Of a stretch of DNA of 64,000 nucleotides, positions 46,477-62,037 are shown piece by piece. The notes below the pieces were generated by a model that was not told where the DNA came from, searched no databases, and saw nothing but the letters and a program-made list of their open reading frames with translations. Location of the stretch: assembly GCA_021613335.1 (NCBI GenBank), contig JAJTWR010000293.1, positions 414,001 through 478,000 on the forward strand, given 5' to 3'. Each line of letters opens with the position of its first letter. Position 1 is the stretch's first letter. This DNA is from Whitmania pigra. Taxonomy: Eukaryota > Annelida > Clitellata > Hirudinida > Haemopidae. Made by a program: the position numbers and the translations under genes.

Positions 46477-49400
46477 TAATAATAATAATAATAATAATAA
46501 TAAGAATAATAATAACAGTTAAACAATAACAACCTTTTCCTTTTCAATGGTGAGAAGATGTAGGAATTCCTCTTGCCTGATCGTGATGAGGGAGATCTGA
46601 CAGTCGAACATTTCAGAAAGCTTCCAAGAAATAATATTTAATTAAGCAATGAATAATAAGTAATGAGTTATCACATCACAAATACAACTTGTAATAAACA
46701 CTATTAAATAATGTGTCGCTTATTAATTACTTAATACTCAGCCTTGGAGCTCAGACAGGGATCCTCAGAGGAGTTTCCCCCGTCTTCAAACGTTTCGGCC
46801 CTTTGAGTCTCCTTACGTTTTCGGGGGGCGGGCTGCATCCGGTAATCAGCCGGATGTCCCTGTCGGTTTGGTCTTGCTGGACCCAACTCTTACCTCCGGC
46901 TTTGAGAGGCAGTCGTTGGCCTTGTTATGCCGGCCACTGCTGCCTGGACTGGAGAATTTGCAAAAGCTCTCAATGGCTCCTTCATGTCGCATGCTATCTG
47001 TTTGTCACCTGCAAACTTCGACTATGCGAGGCTCTCATTGGCCTTGTTATGTCGAACGCCTCCGCACCAGTTTGCCTACAGCGGTCATGAAAGCTCTCAG
47101 TGGCTTCTTCACACCGCCTTAATATATGCAAACTGGGCCTTATAATTTCTTTGTAGCGGCAGCCGGAGATAGAAATTTTCGAGACTCGATCGCGGGTCTT
47201 TTCGAAGCCGCGGTTTGGACCGCAGTTCATGTTGCTTCGCGAGTTCGTGGTCGGCCTATTTCTCCCGACAACACTGCATCTCTCGGCCAATGGTTTGGCC
47301 CCGTCCTTTGGTGGATCATTCATACCGGAGATCGACGGCTTTCCCCGGTTTTCTGTAGTGGCCTCTTAAGACTTCTTCTGGCTCCACATATGCCAGATCC
47401 AGATTGAATTAATATTAATTGTATGCAAGCAACAAGTACATAATGACTAATGATGCAATATATGACGAAGTTGCAAAATAGCCATAAATAAATTAAGAAT
47501 AATATTTGTTATCACTATCAATTAAAGACAGAGTAAAATATCAAGCAAGAGTCTAATATCAAAAAGGTATGACAGACAAATTAATTTCAAAAGTCATATT
47601 TAAATTCCTAAATTGTATATCAATTAAATGCAAATACACATTCACGAATATTTCTGACTATGAATATAAGTATTCTATGAATATTAAAGAAACCTTCATT
47701 CTTTCCTTGACAGCGCTGTTGATGTTTTTCTGCATAGACTCTCTTCTGACTCTATATAAGAAACACATTTTCATCATAAAAGATTTCATTTTAAATTAGT
47801 CACTTTTAAATCTCAAACAATCACATCAAGCATTGCTGATCAATTGTTGATTAAGCAAGCATCATTACCAAAAACATCATTTTCACTAAAACACCATCCC
47901 CCTCATCGTCATCATCACCATCATCCCCTCTTAATCATTAGTAGCTCCTACACCACCACCACCACGACCACAATCACCATCCTCCTTCTCGTCAACACCA
48001 TCCTCACCACCACCATCTTGTGAATACCTGGACAGCTCGTTCTTGTCCTTGTGCTTGTCTCTGAGCAGCTTCATCTCCTCCCAGATGTGGAGTCCGTGCC
48101 TCTTCTTGAGACTGCCGACACCCTTGGCATGTCTCTTTTCGAGTTCAAGGACCTGGAGTTCCTTGGTCTCTTCGATGACCCTCCTGAGGCTATCGAAGAT
48201 CTTCTCCTCTCGCTGCAGTTGGAACTGTAGTTCGGCCTTCTCCTGTTCGAAGCAGAGGCTGAGCAGGCTCGAAGATTGGAGATTCTTTGTCATCTACAGG
48301 AGTGGAGGGTGTAGTTAATTGAGGGACAATGAATAATTAATGAATAATTAATGAGTAATGAAGAATGAATAAGAACATTAATGAGTCTAAGAACTACATT
48401 CACTGTTTTGTCTTTGCTAAATCTACAAATTTATGTTAAAGGTTTTGACCTTAATTAAATACAAACGCCACCTCTATCTGCGACTCGGTCGAAATGGCAG
48501 ATGTCTTTCTGCTCGGATCTTTTGACTTCAGTTCCTTCGAGAGGCGTTTGATCTCCTGCTGGTACTGGGAGAACTTCTGGTACAATTCCTGGAATATTTG
48601 CATGTAAATCGGCTTTTAAATTAAATTACCTTAAATAAAAATTGCAGAGAACTCGTAACGAGAATTACGAACATATGGAACATTTCAGTACGACGAACAT
48701 GCGAAGAAGCGTGTGAATGAATGAATGAATGAATAAACCTTCTCGTGTTTCTTCTTGAGAGAAGAGAATTCTTTGTTGAGTTTCGCCATAACCTTGAGGT
48801 GTCTCTTGTTTCCTTGGAGGTCTGACAGGGAAATGGCTGGCAGACTGAAAGGGTCCTCTGAAATTGGATAGGTTATTATTTTGTTAGCATTCAAAGTAAA
48901 ATAATTGCAATTGAAATCCAAGTATTAATTAAATTGTTATTATTATTATTAATATCTATTAGCTTAAATGCATTGATAGCAATTGTTGGTAATAAAGAAT
49001 TATGTAATAATATAATATTATATAAAATTATATAATAACATCAGGAAATTGGTGAGTAAATGAGTTAGATTAACGAATGTTATTAGATAATTAATAGACA
49101 TAATAAATAAATTAATAAACAGTAATAATAATAATAATAATAAACAAAAGCTTTGAATGCTTTGATGTTACTCTTACTCAATTCATCAGAGTCTCTATGC
49201 AGACGATAACGGTTGCTCGGCACAAGGAGAGATGAAGACATGTGCAGGCCGACAGACTTCGGATCGTCTGCCATCAAAACGCATATTTAATTTAATTTAA
49301 CTCATTAAAAGCTATCATCTAGAACCCTGAATTATCAACAATGCAATAATTAATTTGATAATAATAATTAACAAAAATATATTTTATTTATACAATCTAC

Positions 49401-52400
49401 TAACACTAACACTAACACTTACACACAACATCACCAGAACGTCATGTAAAGCCAAACCATCTCACCAGTGATAAGGTTGAGGTTTGTTTCAGAGCAGGAA
49501 GACTTGAGGGCACCAGTGGTGAATGCCCTCCTAGGCAGGTCACGACCCTCATAATTGTTGTAGCTGCTCTTCCTCAGTTCAAGGGTCATGCCCTTTGACT
49601 TGTGATTGGGGGCATAAGTCCAGATGTCTTCTTGGTGAGTTTGAGACCAATTCAGGGGAGACATTTCAGCTGCTTGATTGTCAACCTCAAGAAATTAAAG
49701 TATATCATTATCATCATCATCATAGTCAAAATTTTTTTCTTTTCCATTCATTTACCTGTGACAGTTCAAAGTCCCCCTCAAGCACTTCCAGCTGGTGGGC
49801 ATGTTTTTCCATGATCTCCAAAAGATGTGACTGGTAGGCTATTGGGTTAGCCAGTGCCTCGGCTATTTCTGAATGGATGGCAAAATCACCAATTACCAAT
49901 CAGGTCATAGTTACCTTCGCTAAGATCATCATCATCATCATCATCATGGATACTAATTGAATAATCTTTCACTTAGCAGTTACCCAAGGTGATTACTTCT
50001 ACCTAGACCTACCTGCATGGAAGTCTGGGATGAAGTCCTTAAGGGTGATATGGACAAACAGGGTGGCCATGCCCTGGGGTTGACACCTCTCATTGCAGAG
50101 GCTGATGTGTCTGTAACCTTTAGGTATTGAAATGATACTATAAAGTTGATTGCTGAAGATATACAAACCATAGCAATGAATGTGGGACTGCACACATAAT
50201 GAGAAAAGCACTTGGTTGAACTGACATAGAAAAGTCAGTTTTTGTCTGTTTTGTGTTCATTTGATTTAACTGACATTTAATGCTTTTGGTACATTTATTT
50301 ATTTATTTTTACAGCCTCATGAGAATTTGCAATTTTTTCTGACTCTTTAGCCAAGTTTGACTTTGAATGAAAAAAATAAAAATAATAATATAAAAATAAT
50401 AGTAACAACAACATTATAATAATATTAATAATAATAACAATAACATATTATTAATTATATTAAATGGTAACCATGTTATCAACAAAGTATTCATGTTGAC
50501 TTTATAATTTTATTTTTAACCATTAATAGTTTAATGTTAATGAAATGATGTAATCATTGTCATCATAGACAACACAACTCTACCTGGCCTCAGGTATTCA
50601 AGGGGAAGAACTCTTTGCCCCAACAAGTTTCCGTTCTCGTTGTAGGCCGTTAGTCGCAACTGAGCCAGATGGGGGAGGAGGATCTGTGGACAGTTTACCA
50701 TTCACCATCAACACCGTCAACACCGTCAACACCACCATCATCACCATCATCACCAGGTAATTCATGGGGAAATTAGTAAAACAAAGCACCTGCTTGAATA
50801 TGAATGGATCCTCGTTGAACACGGGGTTGAGAGAATTGGAGGTGCAAACCCTCGTCCTGAACCTCGACCTCACGGTGTCGGTGGGGAGCCCGAGCAGGTC
50901 CACTGCCACGTAGGTGCTGACCTTTTTGTCAGAGAGGAACTGACCCGATATAATCTGAAAAGCATGCAATTGCTTCATAAAGATGTCAAAAGGAGTGACT
51001 TAAAAAAAAATTAAGAATCTTTCTTACCACAAAGTGCTATATCTTTCTCATTGTTGTTAATTATTACAATAAGTTACGTGTTTACTATTAATAATAAGAA
51101 ATAATGCCAAAAAAAGGACAGAAAGAATTGTCAAATCAATGCCCACTTTGACTGTGAGTGTGACTTGCACAATGCCATCTATGGAGAGTTCAGAGAAAGG
51201 ATCAAAGCTCCTTTCCTTAAGGGTGAGTATGTCTGGTTTCAGGAGGTAGCCTGACCTCCCGTTGAACTCGAACGCTCCCAAGTTCAACTGCATGGCAAGA
51301 TCTGGTAAAGAACATGGTTTGAAAATGTTAATAGTTATTATAATAATCTTCTTTATAATTAGGAATGTTAGTTATTATTATCTTCATTATGCTTATGAAT
51401 ATTAATGATTTTTGTCCCCATTATGTTTAGAAATGTTTGTGATGCTAAGCTAGTGATGCACATGGTAAAGTGGTGAAGGGGGAAGTTTACCTAGAGTCTG
51501 AAAGTTCAAGGACACCAATTGGCAGCCTGCATTCCAGAATATCTGGGGATAAATAATAAGGATTGAATATCCATCACATGCAGATTTAAGCTGAGTCTAA
51601 TCCCAGAAATAACATCAAACAGAGGCCATCCTAGCTAGTCTTGGTCAATAAATGCTATTACTATCTGTAATGTGAATCACATTTTGTGATCATATTAGCA
51701 TATAAATTAAAACAATTAACATATCATTAATATTAACAATGTTAAAAACATTGTCAAAAAATGCAGATGATGAACTCAGCAAGTTCAACTTCTCTGAAAC
51801 CTGAGGGATGAAGTTGCTCGAGTCGACCCTCGTTCCTCGCGGGTAAATGCGGCACAACTGTGCCTTGTTGTAGCTGTAAGTGGTTCACGTGGTGTAAGTA
51901 ACAAATGGATGATGTATTGTAATAATAATTATATAATTAATAATAGCCCTGCACTCATTATGCATCACGTTTGCAACCCAGCCTGCACTGCCAGGGATCA
52001 CCATCAGGTAGGGGCAGTTGATCAATTGAAAAGTGCTTTAACATCTTACCCGGACAAATAAAGCACTCAAAAAATTGGATAAATACAAATGCAAATACAA
52101 AATGTAAACAGTGTAAATGCTGCAAATGATATAAATACTGTAAGTGTAAAACTTTAAAAGCTTTGTAATTAACAAACAGATGATGTATTATAATTATGGG
52201 TCTATTATTACCAATTATTATTGAACAGATTAAGCTAGAATTAATCTTCCTAACTTGACAAACTCGACGGGGAATGCGTTGAGGAGGACAAGGGCTTGAG
52301 ATTCAACAAACGAGGTGCACTCGTAACTCCTGTTCTTGTCTGAGTTATTACATAAATATCAAATTACATAATTTATTATTTTCTTCGTTATTATTACTTT

Positions 52401-54505
52401 ATTAATTATTCATTGTCGACACTAATGATGTAAATTGATTAATTAATTAGTGAAGATCCCGAGCTATAAGGATATTCAGATGCGTAGAAGAGAAAGCTAA
52501 TTCAAACTAATGAATACATGAAAAAATGCAATAGCTCAAAGAAGACAATTTATTATCATTGCCATCACCATCATCATCGTCGTCATCATTGTGGTTCATC
52601 AGTTCATATTCTTATTACATTATCATGTAAACAATAAGTTTAACCATCTTCTTTTTGAACATGAAAACATCACAGTTAAATTATTTTGTAAAAAGTTTAT
52701 GCATTTAAAAAAAATCTTTGCATTAATTGGAAAGTTGGATAAAATAACATTTAATAAATTCATTTCTTACGTTTCTTATTTTATTCATAACACATTAACA
52801 TCAACTAACATAAATATATTAACATAAATTATAAATATTTATATTTAATTTAAGGCAAAAACGTGAACTCACTTTGGCAAACTTCGAAGGACACGAATCT
52901 GGCAGGTTGAACGTAGATGACCAGATCCGATATTTCAGACACGGCAGACGACTCCTGTGCTGCTGTGCCCTGGGTGGCATCATTTCTTGATTTATTTTAC
53001 AAATAATTATTTATAATTTATAATTTTATAAAGCATTTACTTGTAAGTTATGAATTTATTAAATACATTTACTAGGTACTATTAAGACTGAAGATGTCTT
53101 AAAATATTGTTTGAATCATTGATGGAGATGATAATGATAGTGATGCTGATAAAACTAGAAAAAAAAACCTCTCCAAATCTCGCTCAGTTCTAAACAACAA
53201 CAAAATCCTAACACTCGAGTGACTCATTCAATATTAGATCTTAAACATAAATAAATAAATAAATAACTACCATATGAAATAAATATAAAACTTTTAATAA
53301 TTAGTCATGTAAGATAGTTAATGCAAGCTATGGATTTACATGGTAAACTGGTGAATAAGAAATATAAAGTTTAAAACAATGTTTACAAAACAAGCACCTT
53401 TTCTGCATTGGCAGTCTGCAGCTTGGACATGAACTTGTCAGGAATCTTCAAGAGGTTTTCCTCGGCCTCGTTGTCCGAATCGGTTTCTGATTCATTCCTC
53501 ACGAGGGACACCGGGTTGTTTGACCCTTGGACCAACGGTGACGGGGGACAAGAGTCTCTGCTCTGACTGGACAAGGTCTTTTTAACCTTAATCTTTTCTT
53601 GGGATGAACTGCCATTGTTGTTGTTGTTGCTGTTATGGTTCCCGTGACGACCTGAAAGTGTGTAAGCTGTGATCGTTTTTTTTTTGTCTCGAGGTTTTGA
53701 TAAGAATTTTGAATTTTCTTGAGCTTCTTTGAATTTGCATGAATAATATCCAAGTTGGCAATTATTTACAATTCAGCTCAAACTATTTAAATTATTCATT
53801 TATTGCTCAGAAATACTAATTGTATAATAAAAGTACATCTTCAATTCTTAGTGAAAACAAATTCCGCTGAGATTTTCACAGGTCCAATTTTGACTTCACA
53901 CAAACTAGCTGTTAATATGAGTGCTGGACTTCTCAGAATAAATAATAAAAATAATGATGATGATAATAATAACAACAACAACAACAACAATAATAATAAT
54001 AAAGCAATTAAATTTAAAAATAGGCTACGAATAAAAATAATTCCTAAGTTCTGAGAAATGTGATGATTTGAATGTCGACCAACTTGAGTGAGGATGGTGC
54101 TTCTTGTTTTTAACTAAAATCTTCATCCTCAGCTGCTCTGGAGATGGCAGAGGCACCCCAGGTTCCAACTGGTGATAACAAATTAAATAAATTAATTAAT
54201 GAAAAAGACAATAAAATAATTAAATAAAAATAAAATAAAATAATTAAGTAAAAAAATAAAATATATCATTTTTTTGAGATGACAATGCATTCACTTAATG
54301 ACATTCCAATGGGCCATGTGCTAAAATCAATTTTTTTAATAATCAAAAATAAAAATCATAATTAAAATAGGTCAAATTAAATAATAAATAGTTAGAAATG
54401 GTGCAAATAATTAGACCACAAAATGATATTCATAAAATGAATTTGCCAGTGAGGCAATGTTATCAAAGGAAGTAAGATTGAGGAGATCATCATCATAAAA
54501 ATAAA

Positions 54506-54557
<52 letters not shown>

Positions 54558-55773
54558 TAATAATAATAATATAATAATAATAATAATAATAATAAGGCAA
54601 TTTGTGTAGCTCCTTAAGCATAAACATCAGGAGCATTCAGAGCATTTACATAACTAAAGGGCCCATGTGGCAGATCAATAGGGGAAGAGATCCACATTTT
54701 GTGTAATATGGAGATAAATGGAGACATGAGGAGAAATTCTTTATCAGGAAAAATTTCCCATCCCTCGAGGAGATGCTGATGTTGCATTAATAAATAACTT
54801 TAACATATCATGAATAACTGAATTAATAAATAACTTTAACACATCATGAATAACTGAATTATAAATAACTTTAACATATCATGAATAACTGAATTAATAA
54901 ATAATTTCAACACATCATGAATAACTGATAGGTCGCTGAATAAGTTAGCAATGAAGAAGCATTTGTAAAAATGCAGGAAAAACTATAAGTTAATAATCAA
55001 CCTCGGTAAGAATAAAAAATAACTTGATAATTAATAACTTCTCTAATAATTGATAACTTAGTTAATAACGTAATTAATTTAGAACAATTTCTATGTAAAA
55101 AGAAAAAAAATTTAAAATGAATAAAACTGTTAACTACAAAGAGCCAATTAATGACAGCAGCCAATGAGATTTGAAGATTGTATGGATGCTTACTGGGTGG
55201 CCTGTCAGTGGATTTTCCAAAAGGTGTTCTCCAAAAACAGTTCTGCAGTAATGTGCTATTTTCGTTTGCTGCCTTGGACTGAAACGATCATTAAACTAAC
55301 ATCATAATTAATTATTCATGTAACTATTAGTTTAAGAGCAACCAATAAGAAAGTAAGCTATGGTGTTATTATCTGTAAAATCATTCCAAGCATTGTCATT
55401 AACTGTAAATAATAAAAATTATATCAAGTTAAATACATCACTGATGATTATTACTATCATTATTAATATCATGATTTATCATGATTATTACAAAAAAGAC
55501 TCATTGTAATATTGTAATTCTTAGAATCATTCTTACGAGCACTTACGAGCAGTGGTTCTCAAAAGACAAAAGTACTGGCCACTCCGAGGTCTTGAAGGCA
55601 GCCTCCGATATTGCCTCCAACACGTCCTGTTCAACGAGCAGACGACAAATCTTAAGTTAATCAGCAACAGTGAATAGTGTAATGAATATTTATTAAAATA
55701 ATCAACAAGTTAATTAAATTCGGTCTGATTAATGTGGTGATGATATTAACAATGATGATGTTGATGGTGATGA

Positions 55774-55855
<82 letters not shown>

Positions 55856-56412
55856 TCCACAATGTTCAAGGAATGGTATGATAGATGAAGATGAAAGTGG
55901 AGAAGTCTCAAGAGGAAATTGATCCAATTATTATCTGGCAAACAGAGATGTTTACCATAAAAAGAAAAATTGAGCAGCAAAACAGGAATTTGATGTTCCT
56001 ACTCTTAGAGCAATATCATCATCATCGTCATCATCATCATTGACAGCAACAGCAACTTCATCAGAAAAATAAGGATCGATCCAGATCAACAACCAGAATG
56101 CAACAACAACAATGACAATAACAACTAGGAGAACAAGAACAATTAATTAACATTAATTAAATTGCATTCAAAACAAATAACATTTGCTCTCTATCAAGCA
56201 TTTCCATTCTTTAATTTCTGAATTTCAATCATTAGCCATATTGTTTAGAGCATCTGGATCCACTTCAATTTACTTCCAATTAATTAAATTGATTCCAATC
56301 AATCAATTTTGCTGTAATCTATCAATTTTAATTTAATCAATAGATTTACCTCCAATCAACCTATTCAATCCCAATCAATCTATTCCATTCCCATCAACTT
56401 AATCAACTTATT

Positions 56413-56459
<47 letters not shown>

Positions 56460-59400
56460 CACATGTTTATTTATAAAGTGCCATAACGTGTAAACACCTT
56501 GAGGAGAATCTCTGTGCAGACTGTGAAGCCATGCGTGACCACCGGCTCGTCATCACTTCCATCCCAGCAGTCAATCTCAACGCACCTGCAACCTGCTAAT
56601 AATGTCTGCCTGTACATCTCCACAGATGACCTGCTTGTCAGTTGATGACCTGTTGAATAATTAATTAATGAATTTCAATAATGAATACATGGTTATTCTA
56701 TTTGAATTATGATTAATTGGTTAATATAGATTCAATGGATTCAAAAAGATATTTATATTTACAAATATTATCTAGCTATTAAGAATTGTAAATATTAACT
56801 TATCCGGATTTTAAATTATTATTAGATTACTAAGTTATTTATATTTGAAATATTTTTCCAAATATTTACAACAAATGAATGTGAATACATCTAACAGAAC
56901 CTGACTAGCAAATATTTCTCCCAAACTGGAGTCAAACTCAAAAGCATTTCAAAAATATTTTAAAAAAATAATAAAAATAAAAAATAATTTGAATTCAAAG
57001 CATTCTTGTACCCTCATCAGTATACAATAAATTAATAAACTTTATTGTCAGACTACTTCCAATAACCAATAATGAAGAGGGAGATGATCTCTCTTGTCCA
57101 ATTACCTGTCAGATAGGTGTTATGGGAGGAGTTAATGAAGTAGTGGGAAAGGGGGCGGTTCATGTCCTGGTTGACCGTGGAGTGCACCCGGGAGACGATG
57201 TTGTTGTCGCTGCTCAACAAGAACTTCAGGAAGCCCTGTCTCGACATCTTTCCTGCATGATGATGGTAATGATGACAATTATGTATTCATGTATGTTCAT
57301 TGTAAAATATCATTCACTAAACTATTGTAATATTGTGGGTGAATTACAATAACCAACTAAATCTTCCGTATGTCATTCATGAGGATGGTGATTATATATT
57401 ATATAACTCAAGTAGTTATTACAAAAATACAAAATAGCCTACATTAGTTTTTCATGATTTGCATCGTCAACGTCATTCCTTTATTAGCAGCAATCTTAGC
57501 ATTCATCTCATTTGTCATTTGCTCAATCATTCTCAGCATTTGAGGTTCATCTTTCAGCAAATATTTGCTGTTGCCAAGCAACATCATTGGCTCCATTAAT
57601 CAAAGAAATATCAGAAAATAAAGAAAAAGAATATTTTTTTTATCCAAAACCACTTTGAGCATGAATTAATGAACTGTAATAACAATTGTTATAATAATAC
57701 TAATAACAAAATAAATCATTTTTATTTGTTGGGCAAATATTTAAAAGAGAGAATTTGGTTCAGTGTTTTTCCACCGGAATTGTGACTAAAACCGAATTTT
57801 AAAAAATTGACGTTTTAATTGATTTTTAACAACTGAAACTGATTTCCAGATGAAGTTTTATTTTAGGATACTGTAAATAATGACCAAAGATAGAGCAGCC
57901 ACTTAAGATAAACATTAGTGAATTATGTAATTAAAAAAAGCTAAATAATATCCTTTAATTAAGATAAGTAATAAAATTTAATCAACCTAGGTAATATACC
58001 TTAATTATGACAAATAATATAATTAAGATAAATAATGTAATTACGATAAATAACCAATTTTAAATGAGCAATTAATTTAACATTAAATACAAGTTAATTG
58101 TCTACACGAGAAGGCACAACCATTGAGAACATAAGAGTTGCTTTTGGAAGAAAACAAATAGGAATGTATGATTTATATCGATTGCTGTAAATGAAGAACT
58201 CTCTTCGGGTGGAACATTCTGGCGCCATCAACATCCGTTGGCAACAACAATTACAACAACAACAACATCAGCAGCAAATACAATACGATGCAGTAAAAGC
58301 ATAACTTCCTTTAAATTAGTAATAGCCAATCAAATGTCAACCATGTTATGTTAATGTTAGTGTTAAACAATCAGGCAATTATCAATAAACAATAATTAAT
58401 CAACCTATCACCAATCAATTTAATTACCACTCATTCAATTACCAATTATCAATTAATCAATTATCAATTGTGTATCAACTGCAAACCTTCAGCCCTGAGT
58501 GCGACATCGGGTTCGTACTTGTTGATGATGGTCAGTGCCCGGTCCGATGTGCACCTCGGGTAAAGGAGTTCGTTGAGTCGGGGGTCCCTTTGTTCCGTAT
58601 TCAGGAAATGCATTAGGTGTTCCTGAGACAGGAAGGCCTCACCTGAGCTTGACCTGTTGAGTGGTGGCAACTGAGTGCACAAAATGGCAGAACAATAACC
58701 CCAGTGCAATTGATTAATCACAGCAACAATAAAAAATTTTTTTAAATACCGACGAAAATTCTTTATGAACTAATCAGGCTATCCTAACTTGCAATATTGT
58801 TGTAAATAAAATTTAAGAGCCAAAATAAGTTATTAGACATAATGGCAGTTAATCATATGTTTGCAAAAAACAATCATTTATTAAGAGATCTTAAGATTAC
58901 AATCTCTTTATAAATTGTTTTTTATGCAAACGACAGAAGGAAATAAATCCATTCCCTCTCTTTACGAATGTGTCTACACCAACCTTATGTTGTAAAAAAT
59001 GTCTGCCACATCCATCCGGAAGCAGAGGTTCTGATAGAAAGAGAAGAACTCGTCAAATGTCAGAGAATCCAGGCTGTCTGTCTGAAAATAATCCATTTGG
59101 CATTTTACAAACTCAATGCGCCACCTATGCATTACTACAATCGTCCATCAATGCATAAGTGCTGCATGGCTGAATGGACAGATGAATTTTTAGATGCATG
59201 GATGAGTGAACGATGTCTGAACTGATGAATGGATGCATGGGTTTGTGCATGAATGCATCAAAATAATGCTTGACAAATGACTGAGTTTTCTTGAAAGCTA
59301 GGAGGATAGAAATAAAGAAAATTGAAAATGAATATAAAATATTCACTCAGTCCTTAGCCATTGCTAAGACATGGATCTTGAGGTTAGCATTAAGTGATCC

Positions 59401-62001
59401 TGTGATTAATGCATCGTCAGTTGAGCAATGAGGTATTACTTCTTTCACTTTTTTTAATTTTTTTTTTTATTAAAAAATCCTATTGAAACTCTGACCAATT
59501 GATTAGAATGGTTAAAATAAAATTTGTGCAGAGAGGGGGAACCACTCATTGCCTCAAGGAAAAAGGCAAAAGAAATTTGTCTGGAAAAAGACGAAAAACT
59601 ACAAGTTGAGCAAAGGGAATGCAATGAAATGAAGGGATTTAAAGTTGCAAGTACTAAAACAGGTTTATGATTTTTTTTTAACAAATTTTTATTAGCTTCA
59701 AATTCAACTGCATCGACAATAACAACAAACATTAGCTAAGATGTTTCTGCTTAAGTAATATGGTGGTGATGATGATGATGACAATGATGATGATGAAAAA
59801 TGATTGATGCCAAATGGTGAATCCAAATCACAGAAGCTGCTCATTGTTGGCATGGCAACCAACAATGCTAGATTCATTTGTTCCATCAATCCAGCAAAGT
59901 TGATCTGTGGCTATTAAGATTACAATCTCTTTATAAATTTAAGCATCGGTTTGCATGCCGACATCATATTGTCTATTTGCTCTTCAAACCTTCTTAATGT
60001 TTATATATGATGAATGACCGGATATTTGAATGCAGAGATGGATGGATGAATGAACGGGTTGGATGTATGGATGGATAAATGGGTGGGATGTATGGATGGA
60101 TGAATGAACGACCTGATGCGTGGATGGTTGCCACCACCTCAAGCAATTTCCCAAGCCACTGAAGCATCCTTCTTCCTCTCTGCATTCCCATCACAACTCC
60201 AACTCATCCTCTCACTTTGCAGTTTCGTGTAAACAAAGGTCTCTGGAACTTTTTTTCTCATTTTATTTTTTATTTTCTGAGAATTCAACCCGACCAGTTA
60301 GTAGGGAGAATGAGTTTGTTTTGATGATGATGATGGTAATGATGACAAATTTAAATAATAATTTCACGTTAAATAAATTAAATATTTGCCTATGCACTAA
60401 TGATTGTTGTAATTATTATTGCAATTATAGTTGTTGCTATTATTATTAATTATATTAGTGATAGTAGCATTTCTATTATTAATATTACTATTATAATCAT
60501 AATATTAGAATAGCAAGTAAGACCTGATTGGTTATGAGTTTTGAAGCCTCCAATGCATTGATGATCTTCTTCTTGTCGTCCTTGTTATTCTGGGTGAACA
60601 TCTTCACAATGCTGTCCAATGAAATGTGAACTGAATTGAGCTTTGAATTGAAGTGTGAATTGAATTGCGAATTAAAGTTTGAAATGAATTTTGAAAATGA
60701 AGTGTGAAATTAAAAATTGTCTTTTAAGCGTCGGTTTGCATCTGAACTTTTAACAAGAAGCACCAAAAAAAAACTGAAAGCCACGAATGCTCAATCAATT
60801 CCCAAAAATTTAATTCAGCAAATCAATGTGAACTCGTGAATTTTGCAGTCGAAATATTTAGAAAGCAAGAATTAATATAATAATAATTTACATTAATAAC
60901 AATAATTATTCATGTTAAAACATTTTAAATGATAGAAATTTACAAAAAAGAAAACAAACATGATATAGTTATTATAGTACTATATTAAAAGTTTTAAAAG
61001 TATTAAATACATTAAAAATATTAAAATCAGTCATAATCGTTAAGCCAATTGTTATCCCATGCCAGCTTCATCATCTCCTAGCTCATTAACATTACAGCCT
61101 AATTATCATAATATTATCATTAAGTAAATTTTTTTAAATTTTTAAATAACTCCTGGATCATTATCAGATCTACCATTCATGGACTATTTGGTTCAATAAT
61201 TAAGCTCCATTTTAATTTAAATTTTTAAATACTCTAATCAGGATTCCATTAATTGTGGTGTGGTGATTATTTGGTTCACTTCTCAGAAGATAATCTCCAT
61301 TAGGCATCATAGTCACTGTCATCATCATCATCATCATCACCATCCTCATTACCGTCGTCGTCATCATCATCACCACCATCACCAACATCATTATCGTCGT
61401 CACCACATCATCGTCATCATCATCATCATCATCACCACCACCATCATCATTATCGTCGTCGTCATCATCATCACCACCACCATCATCGTCGTCGTCATCG
61501 CCATCATCATCATAATCATAATCACCACCACCACCGTCGTCGTCATCATCATCATCACCACCACCATCATCATCAACATCCTAATCAGACGCAGTGCCAC
61601 GAATTCTCCTTATAATAAATGCCACGTGTCCAATTATTTGAGAATACAAAATGAGATTTATTAAAAAAATGTTTTTTTTAAATACTATTTATTTTTAAGC
61701 CATTACTGGTACCCTTAATGATGGTTTTAAGTCCAAATAATCCTGGCCAGTACCTTAATTGTTGCAATCAGTTACTAGAGCCAGAGTTTACAGGTTCAAA
61801 TCCTATCCTCAGAATACAGAGGAGGTTATCATGCCTGCAGTGCCATGTGATTAATCGTGCAACAACAATGTTGTTATTGTAATTATCATTATTATTACTA
61901 TTATTGTTATTTTAAATAACGATAGTATTTTGATTAATAATATTCTGACTCATCATCATTAATAACAATAATATAGGTAAAACATAATTTTGAAAAAAGA
62001 T

Positions 62002-62037
<36 letters not shown>

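Noticed and set aside
46868..47407. GC-rich plus-strand frames as a new gene
   Set aside because: No family resemblance, no consistent frame through the whole island, and openness is expected from the composition; kept as a repeat island instead.
61260..61664. 134-codon His/Ile/Val-rich frame and its antisense Met/Val-rich frame
   Set aside because: Produced entirely by the compound CAT/CAC/GTC repeat inside a PLCB intron.
61780..61870. B-box-like GGTTCAAATCC that could mark a tRNA gene or SINE
   Set aside because: No matching A-box at the right spacing and no cloverleaf could be drawn.
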